A stretch of 64,000 nt of DNA, taken from contig CACEDU010000005.1 in assembly GCA_902558435.1 (NCBI GenBank), positions 39,311-103,310 of the forward strand. Reading direction: 5' to 3'. Numbering within the stretch: the first letter of the stretch is position 1; every line of letters starts with the position of its first letter. Shown here piece after piece: positions 26,902 through 37,453 of the stretch. The notes beneath the pieces are model-generated. The model saw only the letters and a list, made by a program, of their open reading frames with translations, made no database searches and was not told the origin of the DNA. Made by a program: the position numbers and the translations under genes. The DNA comes from an uncultured Pelagibacteraceae bacterium (GTDB taxonomy: Bacteria; Pseudomonadota; Alphaproteobacteria; Pelagibacterales; Pelagibacteraceae).

Positions 26902-28921
26902 ATTAAAAGTAAACGATATTGATATTGAAGTTGAAGATGGTCTAACAGTACTTCAAGCTTGTGAGCAAGCTGGTGCTGAAATTCCAAGATTTTGTTATCA
27001 TGAAAAACTTTCTATAGCTGGAAATTGTCGTATGTGTTTGGTTGAAATGGAAAAATCACCAAAACCTATAGCCTCATGTGCAATGCCTGCAGCTGAAGGC
27101 ATGGTAATTAAAACAAATACAGAAAAAGTTGAAAAAGCAAGAAAAGGAGTGATGGAGTTTTTGCTAGCTAACCATCCTTTGGATTGTCCTGTTTGTGATC
27201 AGGGTGGTGAATGTGATTTACAAGATCAATCTATGTTTTATGGAATTGATAAATCACGATTTAAGGAGAATAAAAGACATGTACCTGAAAAATATATGGG
27301 TCCATTAATAAAAACGCAAATGACGAGATGTATTCACTGTACTAGATGTATTAGATTTGCTACTGAAGTAGCAGGAGTGCCAGAATTAGGTGCGATTGGA
27401 CGTGGAGAAAATATGGAAATTACCACATATTTAGAGAAATCTATGGACTCTGAAATGTCAGCAAATGTAATAGATTTATGTCCGGTTGGTGCATTAACTT
27501 CAAAACCTTATGTGTTTGAAGCAAGACCTTGGGAATTAAAAAAGACTGAAACAATTGATGTCATGGATGCAGTTGGGTCAAATATTAGAGTGGATACTTA
27601 CGATTGGGAAGTAAAAAGAGTCTTACCAAGAATTAATGAGGAAATTAATGAAGAGTGGATTTCGGACAAAACAAGATATGCATGTGATGGATTAAAAAAT
27701 CAAAGACTAGACACTCCATTTATAAAAAATAATGGAATTTTTGAAGAAATAAATTGGCAGGATGCATACACAAAAATTAAAGAAAAAATTTCAAAAACAT
27801 CACCTGAAAAAATAGTTGGTTTAACTGGTGACATGACAAATATGGAAACAATGTTTGCTGTTAAAAAATTATTTCAAAAAACTTTAAATTCAAGTTATTT
27901 GGACTCTAGAGCAAACCATACTTACATAAATTTTGAAAACAGAAATAATTACCTTTTTAATTCTAGTATAGAAGGGATTGAAGAAAGTGATCTTATATTA
28001 TTAGTAGGCACAAATCCCAGATTTGAGGCAACTATATTAAACTCAAGAATAAGAAAAACTTATTTAAAAAATAAAACTGAAATATTTTCTTTAGAGGATG
28101 TGGGTGATTTAACTTATCCTTACACAGTTTTAGAAAATAATTCAAAAGTAATTAATAAAATAATTATGAATGAACACGATATTTCAAATAAAATTGCTAA
28201 TGCAGAAAAACCTATAATTATCATTGGTCAATCTATTCTAAATAGTAACAATGGTGCATATATATTTGAGGAGTTGAAAAAGTACTTAACTAGTATTAAT
28301 AAAATTGATGATAATTGGAATTCACTAAACATTTTATCAACTGACGCATCAGCTGTTGGTTCTTATGATTTAGGAATTTTTTCCTCAAATGATGGAAGTA
28401 ATAAAACTCTTAAAAAAATTGAGGATGGTGACGTAGAAGTTGTTTTTTTATTTGGTCAAGACAATCTCAAAATTAAAAAAAAAAACGAATTTATAATTTA
28501 TATTGGAAGTCATGGCGATAAAGGTGCAGGTATGGCAGATCTTATATTGCCTGGTGCTGCATTTACTGAACAAGATGGTTATTTTACCAACTTAGAGGGA
28601 AAGCTTCAAAAAGCTTATAAAGCTTCATATCCACCAGGAGAAGCTAAAGAAGATTGGCAAATAATTAATGAATTATCTTCTACTATCTATGGAAATTTTT
28701 TATTTAATAATAAAGATGAACTATTAAAATCTATGCAAGACCATTTAAATAATAAAAATATTAAAACTTTTGAAGTGCCTAAATATAATCTGAATGATGA
28801 AAAAATATTAGTTAAAGATATAGATTATTACTACTCTAATACGATTGCCCGTGCATCCAAAACAATGTCAGAGTGTAGATATGCAAGATCTAATTTAAAA
28901 AAAACTGGAACTGAGGGATAA
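26894..28921 (+). CDS. nuoG: NADH-quinone oxidoreductase subunit G (75-kDa, iron-sulfur)
   Basis: This 675-residue subunit has an N-terminal [2Fe-2S] ferredoxin domain ([20 protein letters not shown]), the His-Cys [4Fe-4S] region ([20 protein letters not shown]), a further [16 protein letters not shown] cluster and a C-terminal molybdopterin-oxidoreductase-like fold without a cofactor. It relays electrons from NuoF towards NuoI. Its stop overlaps the nuoH start by one base. Confidence 0.96.
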   Translation: MPKLKVNDIDIEVEDGLTVLQACEQAGAEIPRFCYHEKLSIAGNCRMCLVEMEKSPKPIASCAMPAAEGMVIKTNTEKVEKARKGVMEFLLANHPLDCPVCDQGGECDLQDQSMFYGIDKSRFKENKRHVPEKYMGPLIKTQMTRCIHCTRCIRFATEVAGVPELGAIGRGENMEITTYLEKSMDSEMSANVIDLCPVGALTSKPYVFEARPWELKKTETIDVMDAVGSNIRVDTYDWEVKRVLPRINEEINEEWISDKTRYACDGLKNQRLDTPFIKNNGIFEEINWQDAYTKIKEKISKTSPEKIVGLTGDMTNMETMFAVKKLFQKTLNSSYLDSRANHTYINFENRNNYLFNSSIEGIEESDLILLVGTNPRFEATILNSRIRKTYLKNKTEIFSLEDVGDLTYPYTVLENNSKVINKIIMNEHDISNKIANAEKPIIIIGQSILNSNNGAYIFEELKKYLTSINKIDDNWNSLNILSTDASAVGSYDLGIFSSNDGSNKTLKKIEDGDVEVVFLFGQDNLKIKKKNEFIIYIGSHGDKGAGMADLILPGAAFTEQDGYFTNLEGKLQKAYKASYPPGEAKEDWQIINELSSTIYGNFLFNNKDELLKSMQDHLNNKNIKTFEVPKYNLNDEKILVKDIDYYYSNTIARASKTMSECRYARSNLKKTGTEG

Positions 28922-29922
28922 TGGAATCTTATTTTTCAATATTACTTACTGAAGTTTATAAAATTTTATTTTTATTAATACCTGTTTTAGTTTCTGTAGC
29001 AATGATAGTATGGCTTGATAGAAGAGTTTGGGCTTTTGTTCAAAAAAGGAGAGGACCTAATGTTGTTGGTCCATTTGGTTTATTTCAATCATTGGCCGAT
29101 GCATTAAAATATATCTTTAAAGAAATAATAATACCTGCAAGTTCAAACAAGCTTGTATTTGTATTAGCTCCAGTCGTAACTATGACATTAGCATTAATAT
29201 CATGGGCTGTTATTCCATTTGATGAAGATTTTGTTTTAGCTGACATAAATGTTGGTATTTTATATCTTTTCGCAGTTTCATCGTTAGGTGTCTATGGAAT
29301 AATTATGGGAGGGTGGGCTTCCAACTCTAAATATCCTTTTCTAGGTGCAATCAGATCTGCTGCACAAATGGTATCATATGAAGTTTCAATAGGAGTTATA
29401 ATAATCAATGTTCTATTGTGTGTTGGTTCTTTGAACTTAAGTGACATAGTTATGGCACAACAAAATTTATGGTTTGTTATTCCATTGTTTCCAATGTTTG
29501 TAATTTTTTTTATTTCTGCACTGGCAGAAACAAATCGTCCTCCATTTGATTTACCAGAGGCAGAAGCTGAACTAGTGGCTGGATATCAAACTGAATATTC
29601 GGGAATGATGTATGCTATGTTTTGGTTAGGAGAGTATGCAAATATTTTATTAATGTGTGCAATGGGATCAGTTTTGTTTTTAGGTGGCTGGTTATCTCCA
29701 ATAGATATCTTCCCATTTAATGCTATTCCAGGTCCATTTTGGTTAATCTTTAAAATATTGTTTTTATTTATTTTATTTGCGTTGGTTAAAGCAACTGTTC
29801 CTAGATACAGATATGACCAATTAATGAAGCTTGGTTGGAAGATATTTCTCCCATTTTCACTGTTTTATGTTGTTTTAACTTCAAGTTTTTTACTATATTT
29901 TGACTTACTGCCAGGAAAATAA
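28921..29922 (+). CDS. nuoH: NADH-quinone oxidoreductase subunit H
   Basis: The 333-residue membrane protein has about eight helices and the ND1 motifs [36 protein letters not shown] and [20 protein letters not shown]. It forms part of the quinone chamber that couples the two arms. It starts on the last base of nuoG (TAATGG overlap) and abuts nuoI without a gap. Confidence 0.97.
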   Translation: MESYFSILLTEVYKILFLLIPVLVSVAMIVWLDRRVWAFVQKRRGPNVVGPFGLFQSLADALKYIFKEIIIPASSNKLVFVLAPVVTMTLALISWAVIPFDEDFVLADINVGILYLFAVSSLGVYGIIMGGWASNSKYPFLGAIRSAAQMVSYEVSIGVIIINVLLCVGSLNLSDIVMAQQNLWFVIPLFPMFVIFFISALAETNRPPFDLPEAEAELVAGYQTEYSGMMYAMFWLGEYANILLMCAMGSVLFLGGWLSPIDIFPFNAIPGPFWLIFKILFLFILFALVKATVPRYRYDQLMKLGWKIFLPFSLFYVVLTSSFLLYFDLLPGK

Positions 29923-30408
29923 ATGAAAATTTCAAGATTATTAAAAACCATATTCATGATTGATTTTGTGACCGGTTTATTAATTGCAATAAAAGAGACT
30001 TTTAAGACAAAAAAGACAATCAATTATCCTTTTGAAAAAGGATCTTTAGGAACAAGGTCTAGAGGGGAGCACGCTCTTAGAAGATATCCTAATGGTGAAG
30101 AAAGATGCATAGCATGTAAGCTTTGTGAAGCAGTATGTCCAGCCCAAGCTATTACAATTGAGTCAAAGGAAAGAGATGATGGTAGTAGAAAAACAGTAAG
30201 ATACGATATTGATATGCTTAAGTGCATATACTGTGGTCTTTGTGAAGAGTCATGTCCTGTGGATGCAATTGTCCAAGGTCCAAATTTTGAATTTGCAACA
30301 GAGTCGAGAGAAGAGCTTTATTATACAAAAGAAAAACTCTTGGAAAATGGAGATAGGTGGGAAAATATTTTAGCTGCTAATATAAAGGCTGATAGTTCTC
30401 ACAGGTAA
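29923..30408 (+). CDS. nuoI: NADH-quinone oxidoreductase subunit I (2x 4Fe-4S)
   Basis: The 161-residue 23-kDa subunit has two ferredoxin-type motifs, [16 protein letters not shown] (about 62) and [17 protein letters not shown] (about 101), binding clusters N6a and N6b. The N-terminal amphipathic stretch anchors it to the membrane arm. It directly follows nuoH and is 4 bases before nuoJ. Confidence 0.97.
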   Translation: MKISRLLKTIFMIDFVTGLLIAIKETFKTKKTINYPFEKGSLGTRSRGEHALRRYPNGEERCIACKLCEAVCPAQAITIESKERDDGSRKTVRYDIDMLKCIYCGLCEESCPVDAIVQGPNFEFATESREELYYTKEKLLENGDRWENILAANIKADSSHR

Positions 30409-30412
30409 TCTT

Positions 30413-31048
30413 ATGATTGCACACACAGTTTTCTTCTATATTTTCTCTTTAATAGCTATTGTTTCTGCAGTCATGGTAACAGTCTCAAAAAATACAGTTC
30501 ACTCTGTATTTTTTTTAATCCTCGATTTTATTAGCATTTCCTGTTTATTTATTATGATTGGTGCAGAATTTTTAGGAATGATCATGCTTATTGTCTATGT
30601 TGGAGCTGTGGCAGTTTTATTTTTATTTGTTGTAATGATGTTAAATGTCGCTGAACAGAAAGGTCAGTGGTTTAGCTCAAGATGGGATGGCGGAACCCAT
30701 ATACCAGTTGGTTTGCTAGTTAGCTTAATTATTTTTTTTGAACTGATAATTGTAATTGGAGGATGGAAATATAAACCTGATTTATTAAATAGTCTTTCTA
30801 TAAATATATCTACCGATGTCACTAATACTAGATCTATTGGAAATGTTTTATATACTGATTACATACACCTATTTCAAATCTCAGGCATGATACTATTAGT
30901 TGCTATGATAGGAGCAATCGTCTTAACTTATAGAGAAAGAGCCGGAGTCAAAAGACAAAGTTATGTTAAGCAAATTTCTAGAGAAAGAGATGAGGGTGTT
31001 GATTTAGTTGAAGCTGAGAGAAATAAAGGAGTTAAAATAGATGCTTAG
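30413..31048 (+). CDS. nuoJ: NADH-quinone oxidoreductase subunit J
   Basis: The 211-residue protein has five membrane segments and the ND6-like motif [25 protein letters not shown], which contains the pi-bulge region in other species. The C-terminus is hydrophilic ([15 protein letters not shown]), as in alphaproteobacterial NuoJ. It overlaps nuoK by 8 bases. Confidence 0.95.
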   Translation: MIAHTVFFYIFSLIAIVSAVMVTVSKNTVHSVFFLILDFISISCLFIMIGAEFLGMIMLIVYVGAVAVLFLFVVMMLNVAEQKGQWFSSRWDGGTHIPVGLLVSLIIFFELIIVIGGWKYKPDLLNSLSINISTDVTNTRSIGNVLYTDYIHLFQISGMILLVAMIGAIVLTYRERAGVKRQSYVKQISRERDEGVDLVEAERNKGVKIDA

Positions 31049-31352
31049 CATAGGTTTAGGACATTATTTAACATTAGCTGCAATTATATTCACTATTGGT
31101 GTAGTAGGTATTTTTCTTAATAGAAAAAATGTAATAGTTATTTTGATGAGTATTGAACTAATTTTACTTGCTGTAAACATAAACCTTGTTGCATTCTCTA
31201 TATTTATCAATGATTTGAGTGGGCAAATATTTACATTATTTATTTTAACAGTTGCTGCTGCCGAGGCTGCTATCGGGTTAGCTATAATTGTAGTTTATTT
31301 TAGAAATTCAGACACAATAAGAGTTGAAGAGATTAAAAATTTAAAAGGATAA
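31041..31352 (+). CDS. nuoK: NADH-quinone oxidoreductase subunit K
   Basis: This 103-residue, three-helix protein is the ND4L homologue, with conserved Glu residues in [17 protein letters not shown] and [12 protein letters not shown] that belong to the proton path. It overlaps nuoJ and is followed 1 base later by nuoL. Confidence 0.96.
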   Translation: MLSIGLGHYLTLAAIIFTIGVVGIFLNRKNVIVILMSIELILLAVNINLVAFSIFINDLSGQIFTLFILTVAAAEAAIGLAIIVVYFRNSDTIRVEEIKNLKG

Positions 31353-31353
31353 A

Positions 31354-33267
31354 ATGGAATACCTAATTTTATTTCTACCTCTAATAGGATCTGTAATTAG
31401 TGGTTTTTTTGGAAAGAAAATAGGAGACAGAAAATCTCAAATTTTGACAAGTTCGTTTGTCAGTATTTCAGCAATACTCTCTTTATTTATTTTGTATAAA
31501 GTTATTAGTTCAGATTATTCTAATAATCTTCTTATAGCTACCTGGATTAATTCTGGAACATTAAATGTTAATTGGTCGATAAAAATTGACTCCTTATCAG
31601 CAGTTATGTTTGTTGTGGTAAATTTTGTTTCAGCTTTAGTTCATATTTACTCAATTGGTTATATGTCACACGATCCCCATAAAACAAGATTCATGGCATA
31701 CTTATCAATGTTTACTTTTGCAATGTTAACTTTAGTAAGTTCAGACAACTTTATTCAACTATTTTTTGGTTGGGAAGGCGTAGGTTTATGCTCATATTTT
31801 TTAATTGGATTTTGGTTTAAAAAAGAGAGCGCGAACAAAGCTGCAATAAAAGCCTTTGTTGTTAATAGAGTTGGTGATTTCGGTTTAGCGCTTGGAATTT
31901 TTCTGATTTTTTACGTTTTTGGTACAGTTAATTATGATGGGGTTTTTGAACAAATCCCAAATGTTTTAGATAAAAAAATAAATTTTATTGGTATTAATAT
32001 AGAAATTATTGATTTGATTTGTTTACTTTTATTAATTGGAGCAATGGGTAAATCAGCTCAATTTTTGTTACATACATGGTTGCCTGATGCTATGGAAGGT
32101 CCAACGCCAGTATCTGCATTAATTCACGCTGCAACAATGGTAACTGCTGGAGTATTTCTCATTGTGAGATGCTCGCCTATATATGAATACTCTCAATTAG
32201 CTTTAACAGTTATAACCATAATTGGAATGACTACTGCATTCTTTGCTGCAACAGTTGCACTTGTTCAAAATGATATTAAAAAAATTATTGCTTATTCTAC
32301 TTGTAGTCAATTGGGCTATATGTTTTTTGCTGCCGGAGTAGGTGCTTACAATGTTGCGATGTTTCATCTATTTACACATGCTTTTTTTAAAGCTTTGCTA
32401 TTTTTAGGAGCTGGTGCTGTAATTCATTCATTTCATGATGAACAAGATATAAACAAAATGGGTGGAGTGATAAAGAAACTTCCATACACATATGTATTAA
32501 TGATTATAGGAACTCTTGCTTTAACAGGTTTTCCTTTTTTGTCAGGTTTCTATTCCAAAGATGCAATAATAGAATTTGCGTACCTAAGAGGAAATAGTGT
32601 TGGAATACTTGCAGCTTTTGTAGGTATTATTACAGCTTTATTAACATCAATTTACTCTTGGAGACTTATTTTTAAAACATTCCATGGAAATTTTAACAAT
32701 AAAGAGCTCAGTGTTGATAAAATACATGAGTCACCTTTGGTTATGATTGCTCCTTTAATTGTTTTAGCAATAGGAGCTATATTTGCGGGCATGTTTTTTA
32801 AAGGTTTGTTTATAGGGCATGAAATAGCATATGAATTTTGGGGTCAATCAATAAAATTTTTAGAACCACTCAGCACAGATCATCCACCAACATGGTTTTT
32901 GTTGTTAACACCTATACTTGTTACTGCTGCAATTCCATTTTCTTATTATTTATATTTAAAAAATAAAAATATAGTTAAAGAATTAAAAGAAATGAATGAA
33001 CCAATTTATACATTTTTAGTTAAGAAATGGTACTTTGATGAAACATATGATTATTTATTTGTTAATCCTTCAAAAAGAATTGGAAAGTTTTTATGGAAAA
33101 AAGTTGATGGATCAATAATAGATAAATTTGGTCCTGATGGGATTTCAAGTGTAATTAAAAATTTATCAATAAAAGCAGTCAAATTTCAATCTGGATTTAT
33201 TTATCAATATGCATTTGTTATGTTGATTGGATTTTCAGTCTTACTAACAATACTGATATTAAACTGA
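31354..33267 (+). CDS. nuoL: NADH-quinone oxidoreductase subunit L (proton pump)
   Basis: The 637-residue antiporter-like subunit has the ND5 motifs FFGWEGVGLCSYFLIGFW, LHTWLPDAMEGPTPVSALIH and IIAYSTCSQLGYMFFA, and a long C-terminal part with the lateral helix expected after residue 500. It is the distal proton pump of the membrane arm. Its stop overlaps the nuoM start by one base. Confidence 0.97.
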   Translation: MEYLILFLPLIGSVISGFFGKKIGDRKSQILTSSFVSISAILSLFILYKVISSDYSNNLLIATWINSGTLNVNWSIKIDSLSAVMFVVVNFVSALVHIYSIGYMSHDPHKTRFMAYLSMFTFAMLTLVSSDNFIQLFFGWEGVGLCSYFLIGFWFKKESANKAAIKAFVVNRVGDFGLALGIFLIFYVFGTVNYDGVFEQIPNVLDKKINFIGINIEIIDLICLLLLIGAMGKSAQFLLHTWLPDAMEGPTPVSALIHAATMVTAGVFLIVRCSPIYEYSQLALTVITIIGMTTAFFAATVALVQNDIKKIIAYSTCSQLGYMFFAAGVGAYNVAMFHLFTHAFFKALLFLGAGAVIHSFHDEQDINKMGGVIKKLPYTYVLMIIGTLALTGFPFLSGFYSKDAIIEFAYLRGNSVGILAAFVGIITALLTSIYSWRLIFKTFHGNFNNKELSVDKIHESPLVMIAPLIVLAIGAIFAGMFFKGLFIGHEIAYEFWGQSIKFLEPLSTDHPPTWFLLLTPILVTAAIPFSYYLYLKNKNIVKELKEMNEPIYTFLVKKWYFDETYDYLFVNPSKRIGKFLWKKVDGSIIDKFGPDGISSVIKNLSIKAVKFQSGFIYQYAFVMLIGFSVLLTILILN

Positions 33268-34763
33268 TGAACTTTCCGATTTTATCGTCCTTAATTTTGC
33301 TACCTACAATAGGTGCTTTATTTATATTATTCACAAAATCATCAAGCGGAAAATATCAAAGTTCCAAATATGTAGCTTTATTTATTTCTTTAGTAAATTT
33401 TTTATTATCTTTATATCTTTGGTATGTTTTTGATAAAAATTCAATAGACTTTCAGTTTGTAGAAAATAGAGAGTGGTTATCAGGATTTATAAATTATAAA
33501 GTTGGGATAGATGGTATTTCAATTTTATTTATAATATTAACAACTTTCATAACTCCAATTTGCATTATTTCAGTTAATGCTACAATCAAAAATAGACTTA
33601 AGGATTTCTTAATTGCTATATTAATAATGGAAACATTTATGATTGGTGTTTTCTGCTCACTTGATCTAATAGTATTTTATTTATTTTTTGAGGCAGGTCT
33701 TATACCAATGTTTTTAATTATTGGTATTTGGGGTGGAGATAGAAGAGTCTATTCGGCATTTAAATTTTTTCTATACACTTTATTAGGATCAGTTCTTATG
33801 TTAGTTGCTATTATTTCAATATATTGGATAACAGGAACCACAGATGTTGAAAGACTTTATGAGCTTGGTATTCAAACAGATTACCAAAATTTATTATGGC
33901 TAGCATTTTTCAGTTCTTTTGCAGTTAAAACTCCTATGTGGCCTGTTCATACTTGGCTACCAGATGCTCACGTAGAAGCTCCGACTGTTGGCTCAGTCCT
34001 GCTAGCAGCAATATTGCTTAAAATGGCTGGATATGGATTTATTAGATTTTCGATAGGATTATTTCCCATAGCCTCTGAAAATTTCACAATGTTAGTTTAT
34101 ATCTTGAGTTTAATTGCAATTATTTACACTTCTCTTGTTGCCTTAATGCAGGAAGATATGAAAAAACTCATAGCATACTCCTCAGTTGCACATATGGGAT
34201 TTGTAACACTAGGCATCTTCACAATGACCCAGCAAGGTATTGAAGGAAGTATTTTCCAAATGATTAGTCATGGACTTGTATCAGCTGCACTTTTCTTGAG
34301 TGTTGGGGTTGTCTATGAAAGGCATCACACAAGATTAATTAATAAATATGGCGGTTTAGTCTCAATAATGCCAAGATATGCAATAGTTTTTATGGTATTC
34401 ACACTAGGAGCATTAGGACTACCTGGAACAACAGGTTTTGTTGGTGAATTTTTAATTTTGATGGGCGCATTTGAGAAAAATATCCTAGTAGCAATGATTG
34501 CAAGTTTAGGTGTAATTTTAGGAGCAGCATATATGTTATGGCTTTTTAAAAGGGTTATATTTGGAGAAATAACTAATCAACAGCTAAAAAGTATGAAAGA
34601 TTTGAAAACTTTTGAGATTATCACATTATCAGCTTTAGTAATACCAATTTTATTTTTTGGTTTTTATCCGGAACCTTTAATGAATTCAATTGAAGCATCA
34701 GTAGAGAATACTTTAAACATGTATAATTTTGATTTAATTAACAATCTTGCATCAAAGGACTAA
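33267..34763 (+). CDS. nuoM: NADH-quinone oxidoreductase subunit M (proton pump)
   Basis: The 498-residue antiporter-like subunit has ND4 motifs: LIVFYLFFEAGLIPMFLIIGIWGG, VHTWLPDAHVEAPTVGSVLLA and LIAYSSVAHMGFVTLG. It lies between nuoL and nuoN with one-base overlaps at both ends, as expected for stoichiometric production. Confidence 0.97.
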   Translation: MNFPILSSLILLPTIGALFILFTKSSSGKYQSSKYVALFISLVNFLLSLYLWYVFDKNSIDFQFVENREWLSGFINYKVGIDGISILFIILTTFITPICIISVNATIKNRLKDFLIAILIMETFMIGVFCSLDLIVFYLFFEAGLIPMFLIIGIWGGDRRVYSAFKFFLYTLLGSVLMLVAIISIYWITGTTDVERLYELGIQTDYQNLLWLAFFSSFAVKTPMWPVHTWLPDAHVEAPTVGSVLLAAILLKMAGYGFIRFSIGLFPIASENFTMLVYILSLIAIIYTSLVALMQEDMKKLIAYSSVAHMGFVTLGIFTMTQQGIEGSIFQMISHGLVSAALFLSVGVVYERHHTRLINKYGGLVSIMPRYAIVFMVFTLGALGLPGTTGFVGEFLILMGAFEKNILVAMIASLGVILGAAYMLWLFKRVIFGEITNQQLKSMKDLKTFEIITLSALVIPILFFGFYPEPLMNSIEASVENTLNMYNFDLINNLASKD

Positions 34764-36178
34764 TGGAAAATTTTCAGTATATATTACCTGAAATCTTTAT
34801 ATCGATAGCTATAATGTTATTTTTATTGGTTGGAGTTTTCAAAAAAAATAGTTCAATTTTAATTTATAATTTATCTACTATATCTTTAGTTATTTTGTTA
34901 GCATTAATAATAAATCTAAGCTCATTAAATAAAATTTACTTATTTAATAGTTCATATCAAATAGATAATTTATCAAATTACATGAAAATAATACTTGTTG
35001 GTTCTGGAGTTTTTGTAATGTTAACTGGATCAAAATATATACAAGTGATCAATTTAAATAAAATAGAATATCCAATTCTCATTCTAAGTAGCATTTTGGG
35101 AATGATGATAATGATCAGTTCGAATGATTTAATTGTTTTTTACATGGGGCTAGAACTTCAATCATTAGCTTTGTATGTTCTTGCATCATTCAACAGAGAT
35201 AATTTACTTTCTACAGAGTCTGGGCTTAAATATTTTGTTCTTAGTGCACTATCATCAGGTTTACTCTTATATGGCTGCTCATTAATTTATGGATTTTCTG
35301 AAAGTACTAATTTTGATCAAATACTTATAAATTCCACTGTATTTAATTATGGTAAAACATTCGGGATAGTCTTTATTTTAGTTGGTCTTGCATTTAAAAT
35401 TTCTGCTGTACCATTTCATATGTGGGCACCAGACGTCTACCAAGGCTCTCCGACATCTGTAACACTGTTCTTTGCTATACTTCCAAAAATAGCAGCTCTA
35501 TCTGTATTTATTAAATTTTTATATACACCCTTTGCTAATATGAATGATCAATGGCAAACAATTATTGTATTTATTTCAATAGCTTCAATGATATTTGGTG
35601 CTGTAGCAGCTATAGGTCAAAAAAATTTAAAAAGGTTAATTGCTTATAGTTCTATTAGTCATATGGGTTATGCTTTGGCTGGTTTAGCAACAGTTAGCAA
35701 TCAAGGAATACAAAGTTCTATTACTTATATATCTATATATTTGGTAATGAATTTAGCCTTTTTTAGTTGTTTATTTATGCTTAAAAGAAATGATAACTAT
35801 TATGAGAATATAGAGGACTTGTCTGGACTTTCAAAAAAACATCCAATTTTATCTTTCTCATTTTTGATAGTCCTATTTTCTTTAGCAGGAATACCACCGC
35901 TTGCAGGTTTTTTTGCTAAATTTTATATATTCTTGGCTGTCATAGAGCAGTCGATGTATTTTTTAGCAATTGTAGGATTATTAGCAACCGTCGTAGCAGC
36001 ATTTTATTATCTTAGAATTATTAAAATTATATATTTTGATCAAGAAAAAGATGGATACGAAACGTCTCATAATTTAGGATTAAAAATTACATTAGCTATT
36101 TCAACGATATTTATTTTAGCATACTTTATATATCCAAGTGGCATAACAGAAATAGTATCTAAAATTACTATGATCTAA
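34763..36178 (+). CDS. nuoN: NADH-quinone oxidoreductase subunit N (proton pump)
   Basis: The 471-residue ND2-type antiporter-like subunit has LIVFYMGLELQSLALYVLASF, PFHMWAPDVYQGSPTSVTLF and LIAYSSISHMGYALAGL. It is the last nuo gene. Its final base overlaps the start of the biotin ligase gene, so birA, coaX and rnj are probably expressed as the operon's tail. Confidence 0.97.
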   Translation: MENFQYILPEIFISIAIMLFLLVGVFKKNSSILIYNLSTISLVILLALIINLSSLNKIYLFNSSYQIDNLSNYMKIILVGSGVFVMLTGSKYIQVINLNKIEYPILILSSILGMMIMISSNDLIVFYMGLELQSLALYVLASFNRDNLLSTESGLKYFVLSALSSGLLLYGCSLIYGFSESTNFDQILINSTVFNYGKTFGIVFILVGLAFKISAVPFHMWAPDVYQGSPTSVTLFFAILPKIAALSVFIKFLYTPFANMNDQWQTIIVFISIASMIFGAVAAIGQKNLKRLIAYSSISHMGYALAGLATVSNQGIQSSITYISIYLVMNLAFFSCLFMLKRNDNYYENIEDLSGLSKKHPILSFSFLIVLFSLAGIPPLAGFFAKFYIFLAVIEQSMYFLAIVGLLATVVAAFYYLRIIKIIYFDQEKDGYETSHNLGLKITLAISTIFILAYFIYPSGITEIVSKITMI

Positions 36179-36702
36179 TGAAATTAAAAAAATATTTATA
36201 CAAAAAAGTTGAAAGCACTAACAACGTAGCACTAAGATTAATTAAGCAAGGCAATCAAAGAGGAATAATTTTAACAGATCGACAAACTAAAGGTAAAGGA
36301 CAAAGAAATAATAATTGGATATCTATAAAAGGTAATTTATTTTTATCAGTCTTCTTTGAAATTAGTAGAAAAATATCCTTATCAAAAATAACAAATTTAA
36401 ATTTAAAAATAATTAAAAAAATAATCCATAAAAAAATAAATACTTTAATTCTAATAAAAAAACCTAATGATATATTAGTAAATAAAAAAAAGGTCTGTGG
36501 AATTTTACAAGAAACAATTTTTAAACAGAATAGAAAATACCTAATTGTAGGAATTGGAATTAATGTTTCTAGTAGTCCAAAAATTAATAATTATCCAACT
36601 ACATTTTTAAACAATTACACAGATAAAAAATTAAATAGACTTGAATTATTTAAGGAGATTAAATTGCTGTATGAAAAAAACTTACACTCATTTGGAGTTT
36701 AA
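36178..36702 (+). CDS. birA: Short biotin-[acetyl-CoA-carboxylase] ligase
   Basis: The 174-residue protein fits a catalytic-domain-only biotin protein ligase: VESTNNVALRLI at the start, TDRQTKGKGQRNNNWIS at the biotin/ATP loop (usual form GRGRxGR), KPNDILVNKKKVCGILQE (usual KWPNDIL) and IVGIGINVSS. It has no N-terminal DNA-binding domain and lacks most of the C-terminal domain, so it is about 60-70 residues shorter than common BirA. It biotinylates the carboxylase carrier protein. Location after nuoN and before coaX is conserved in alphaproteobacteria. Altered loop residues may reflect AT-driven drift. Confidence 0.85.
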   Translation: MKLKKYLYKKVESTNNVALRLIKQGNQRGIILTDRQTKGKGQRNNNWISIKGNLFLSVFFEISRKISLSKITNLNLKIIKKIIHKKINTLILIKKPNDILVNKKKVCGILQETIFKQNRKYLIVGIGINVSSSPKINNYPTTFLNNYTDKKLNRLELFKEIKLLYEKNLHSFGV

Positions 36703-36705
36703 TAT

Positions 36706-37446
36706 ATGTATTTAATTGGAGATATTGGAAATACTGCTATTAAAATTTGTTTATTCAATAACAACTTAAAATTGATAAAAAATATTAAAATACATAAGAA
36801 AAACCTAAACAAAAATTTTATCAACAAAAAACTATTATTTTTAAGAAAATATAATTCTAAATTTAGAAGAGTACTCTTTAGCTCAGTCGTCCCTAATTCT
36901 TATAAAATTATTAAAAAAACTATTAAAGAAATTACTAAATTGGATTGTGTTGAGTTAAAATCATGTGATTTAAAAAAATTTATAAATATAAAAGTCAATA
37001 GAAAACAAATCGGTTCTGATCGTTTAGCTAATGCGATTGCAGTTATTGATAGTAGGTTTAATTATATTATAGTTGATTTTGGAACGGCTACCAATTTTGA
37101 TATTGTTATTAAAAAAGATTATATTGGTGGTGTTTTAGCGCCAGGCGTAGAACTTTCTTTGAAAAATTTAATAGACAAAGCCTCTTTAATATCTAAAATT
37201 AAGCTAGAAAAGACAGCAAATGTCATTGGAAAAAACACAAAAAGTGCTGTAAGAGCCGGTTTTTATCATGGTTATACTGGTTTAATTGAAAATATAATTA
37301 AACTTATTTTAAAACAAACCAGAAAGAAGTTTAAAATTATACTTACAGGTGGATTTGCGCACTTATTTAAATCATCAATTAAAGGTATTAGAACGGTTGA
37401 TAAAAATTTAACAATTAAAGGTATCTTAAGAGTTGCTATAGATTAA
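36706..37446 (+). CDS. coaX: Type III pantothenate kinase
   Basis: The 246-residue ASKHA-fold kinase has the phosphate loop DIGNTAIKICLF at the N-terminus, GSDRLANAIAV (about 103), IVDFGTATNFDIV (about 122) and GGVLAPGVELSLKNLIDKASLI (about 145). It catalyses the first step of CoA synthesis. It lies 3 bases after birA and 7 bases before rnj, in the conserved nuo-birA-coaX-rnj arrangement. Lysine enrichment reflects the AT bias. Confidence 0.94.
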   Translation: MYLIGDIGNTAIKICLFNNNLKLIKNIKIHKKNLNKNFINKKLLFLRKYNSKFRRVLFSSVVPNSYKIIKKTIKEITKLDCVELKSCDLKKFINIKVNRKQIGSDRLANAIAVIDSRFNYIIVDFGTATNFDIVIKKDYIGGVLAPGVELSLKNLIDKASLISKIKLEKTANVIGKNTKSAVRAGFYHGYTGLIENIIKLILKQTRKKFKIILTGGFAHLFKSSIKGIRTVDKNLTIKGILRVAID

Positions 37447-37453
37447 AAAAAGT

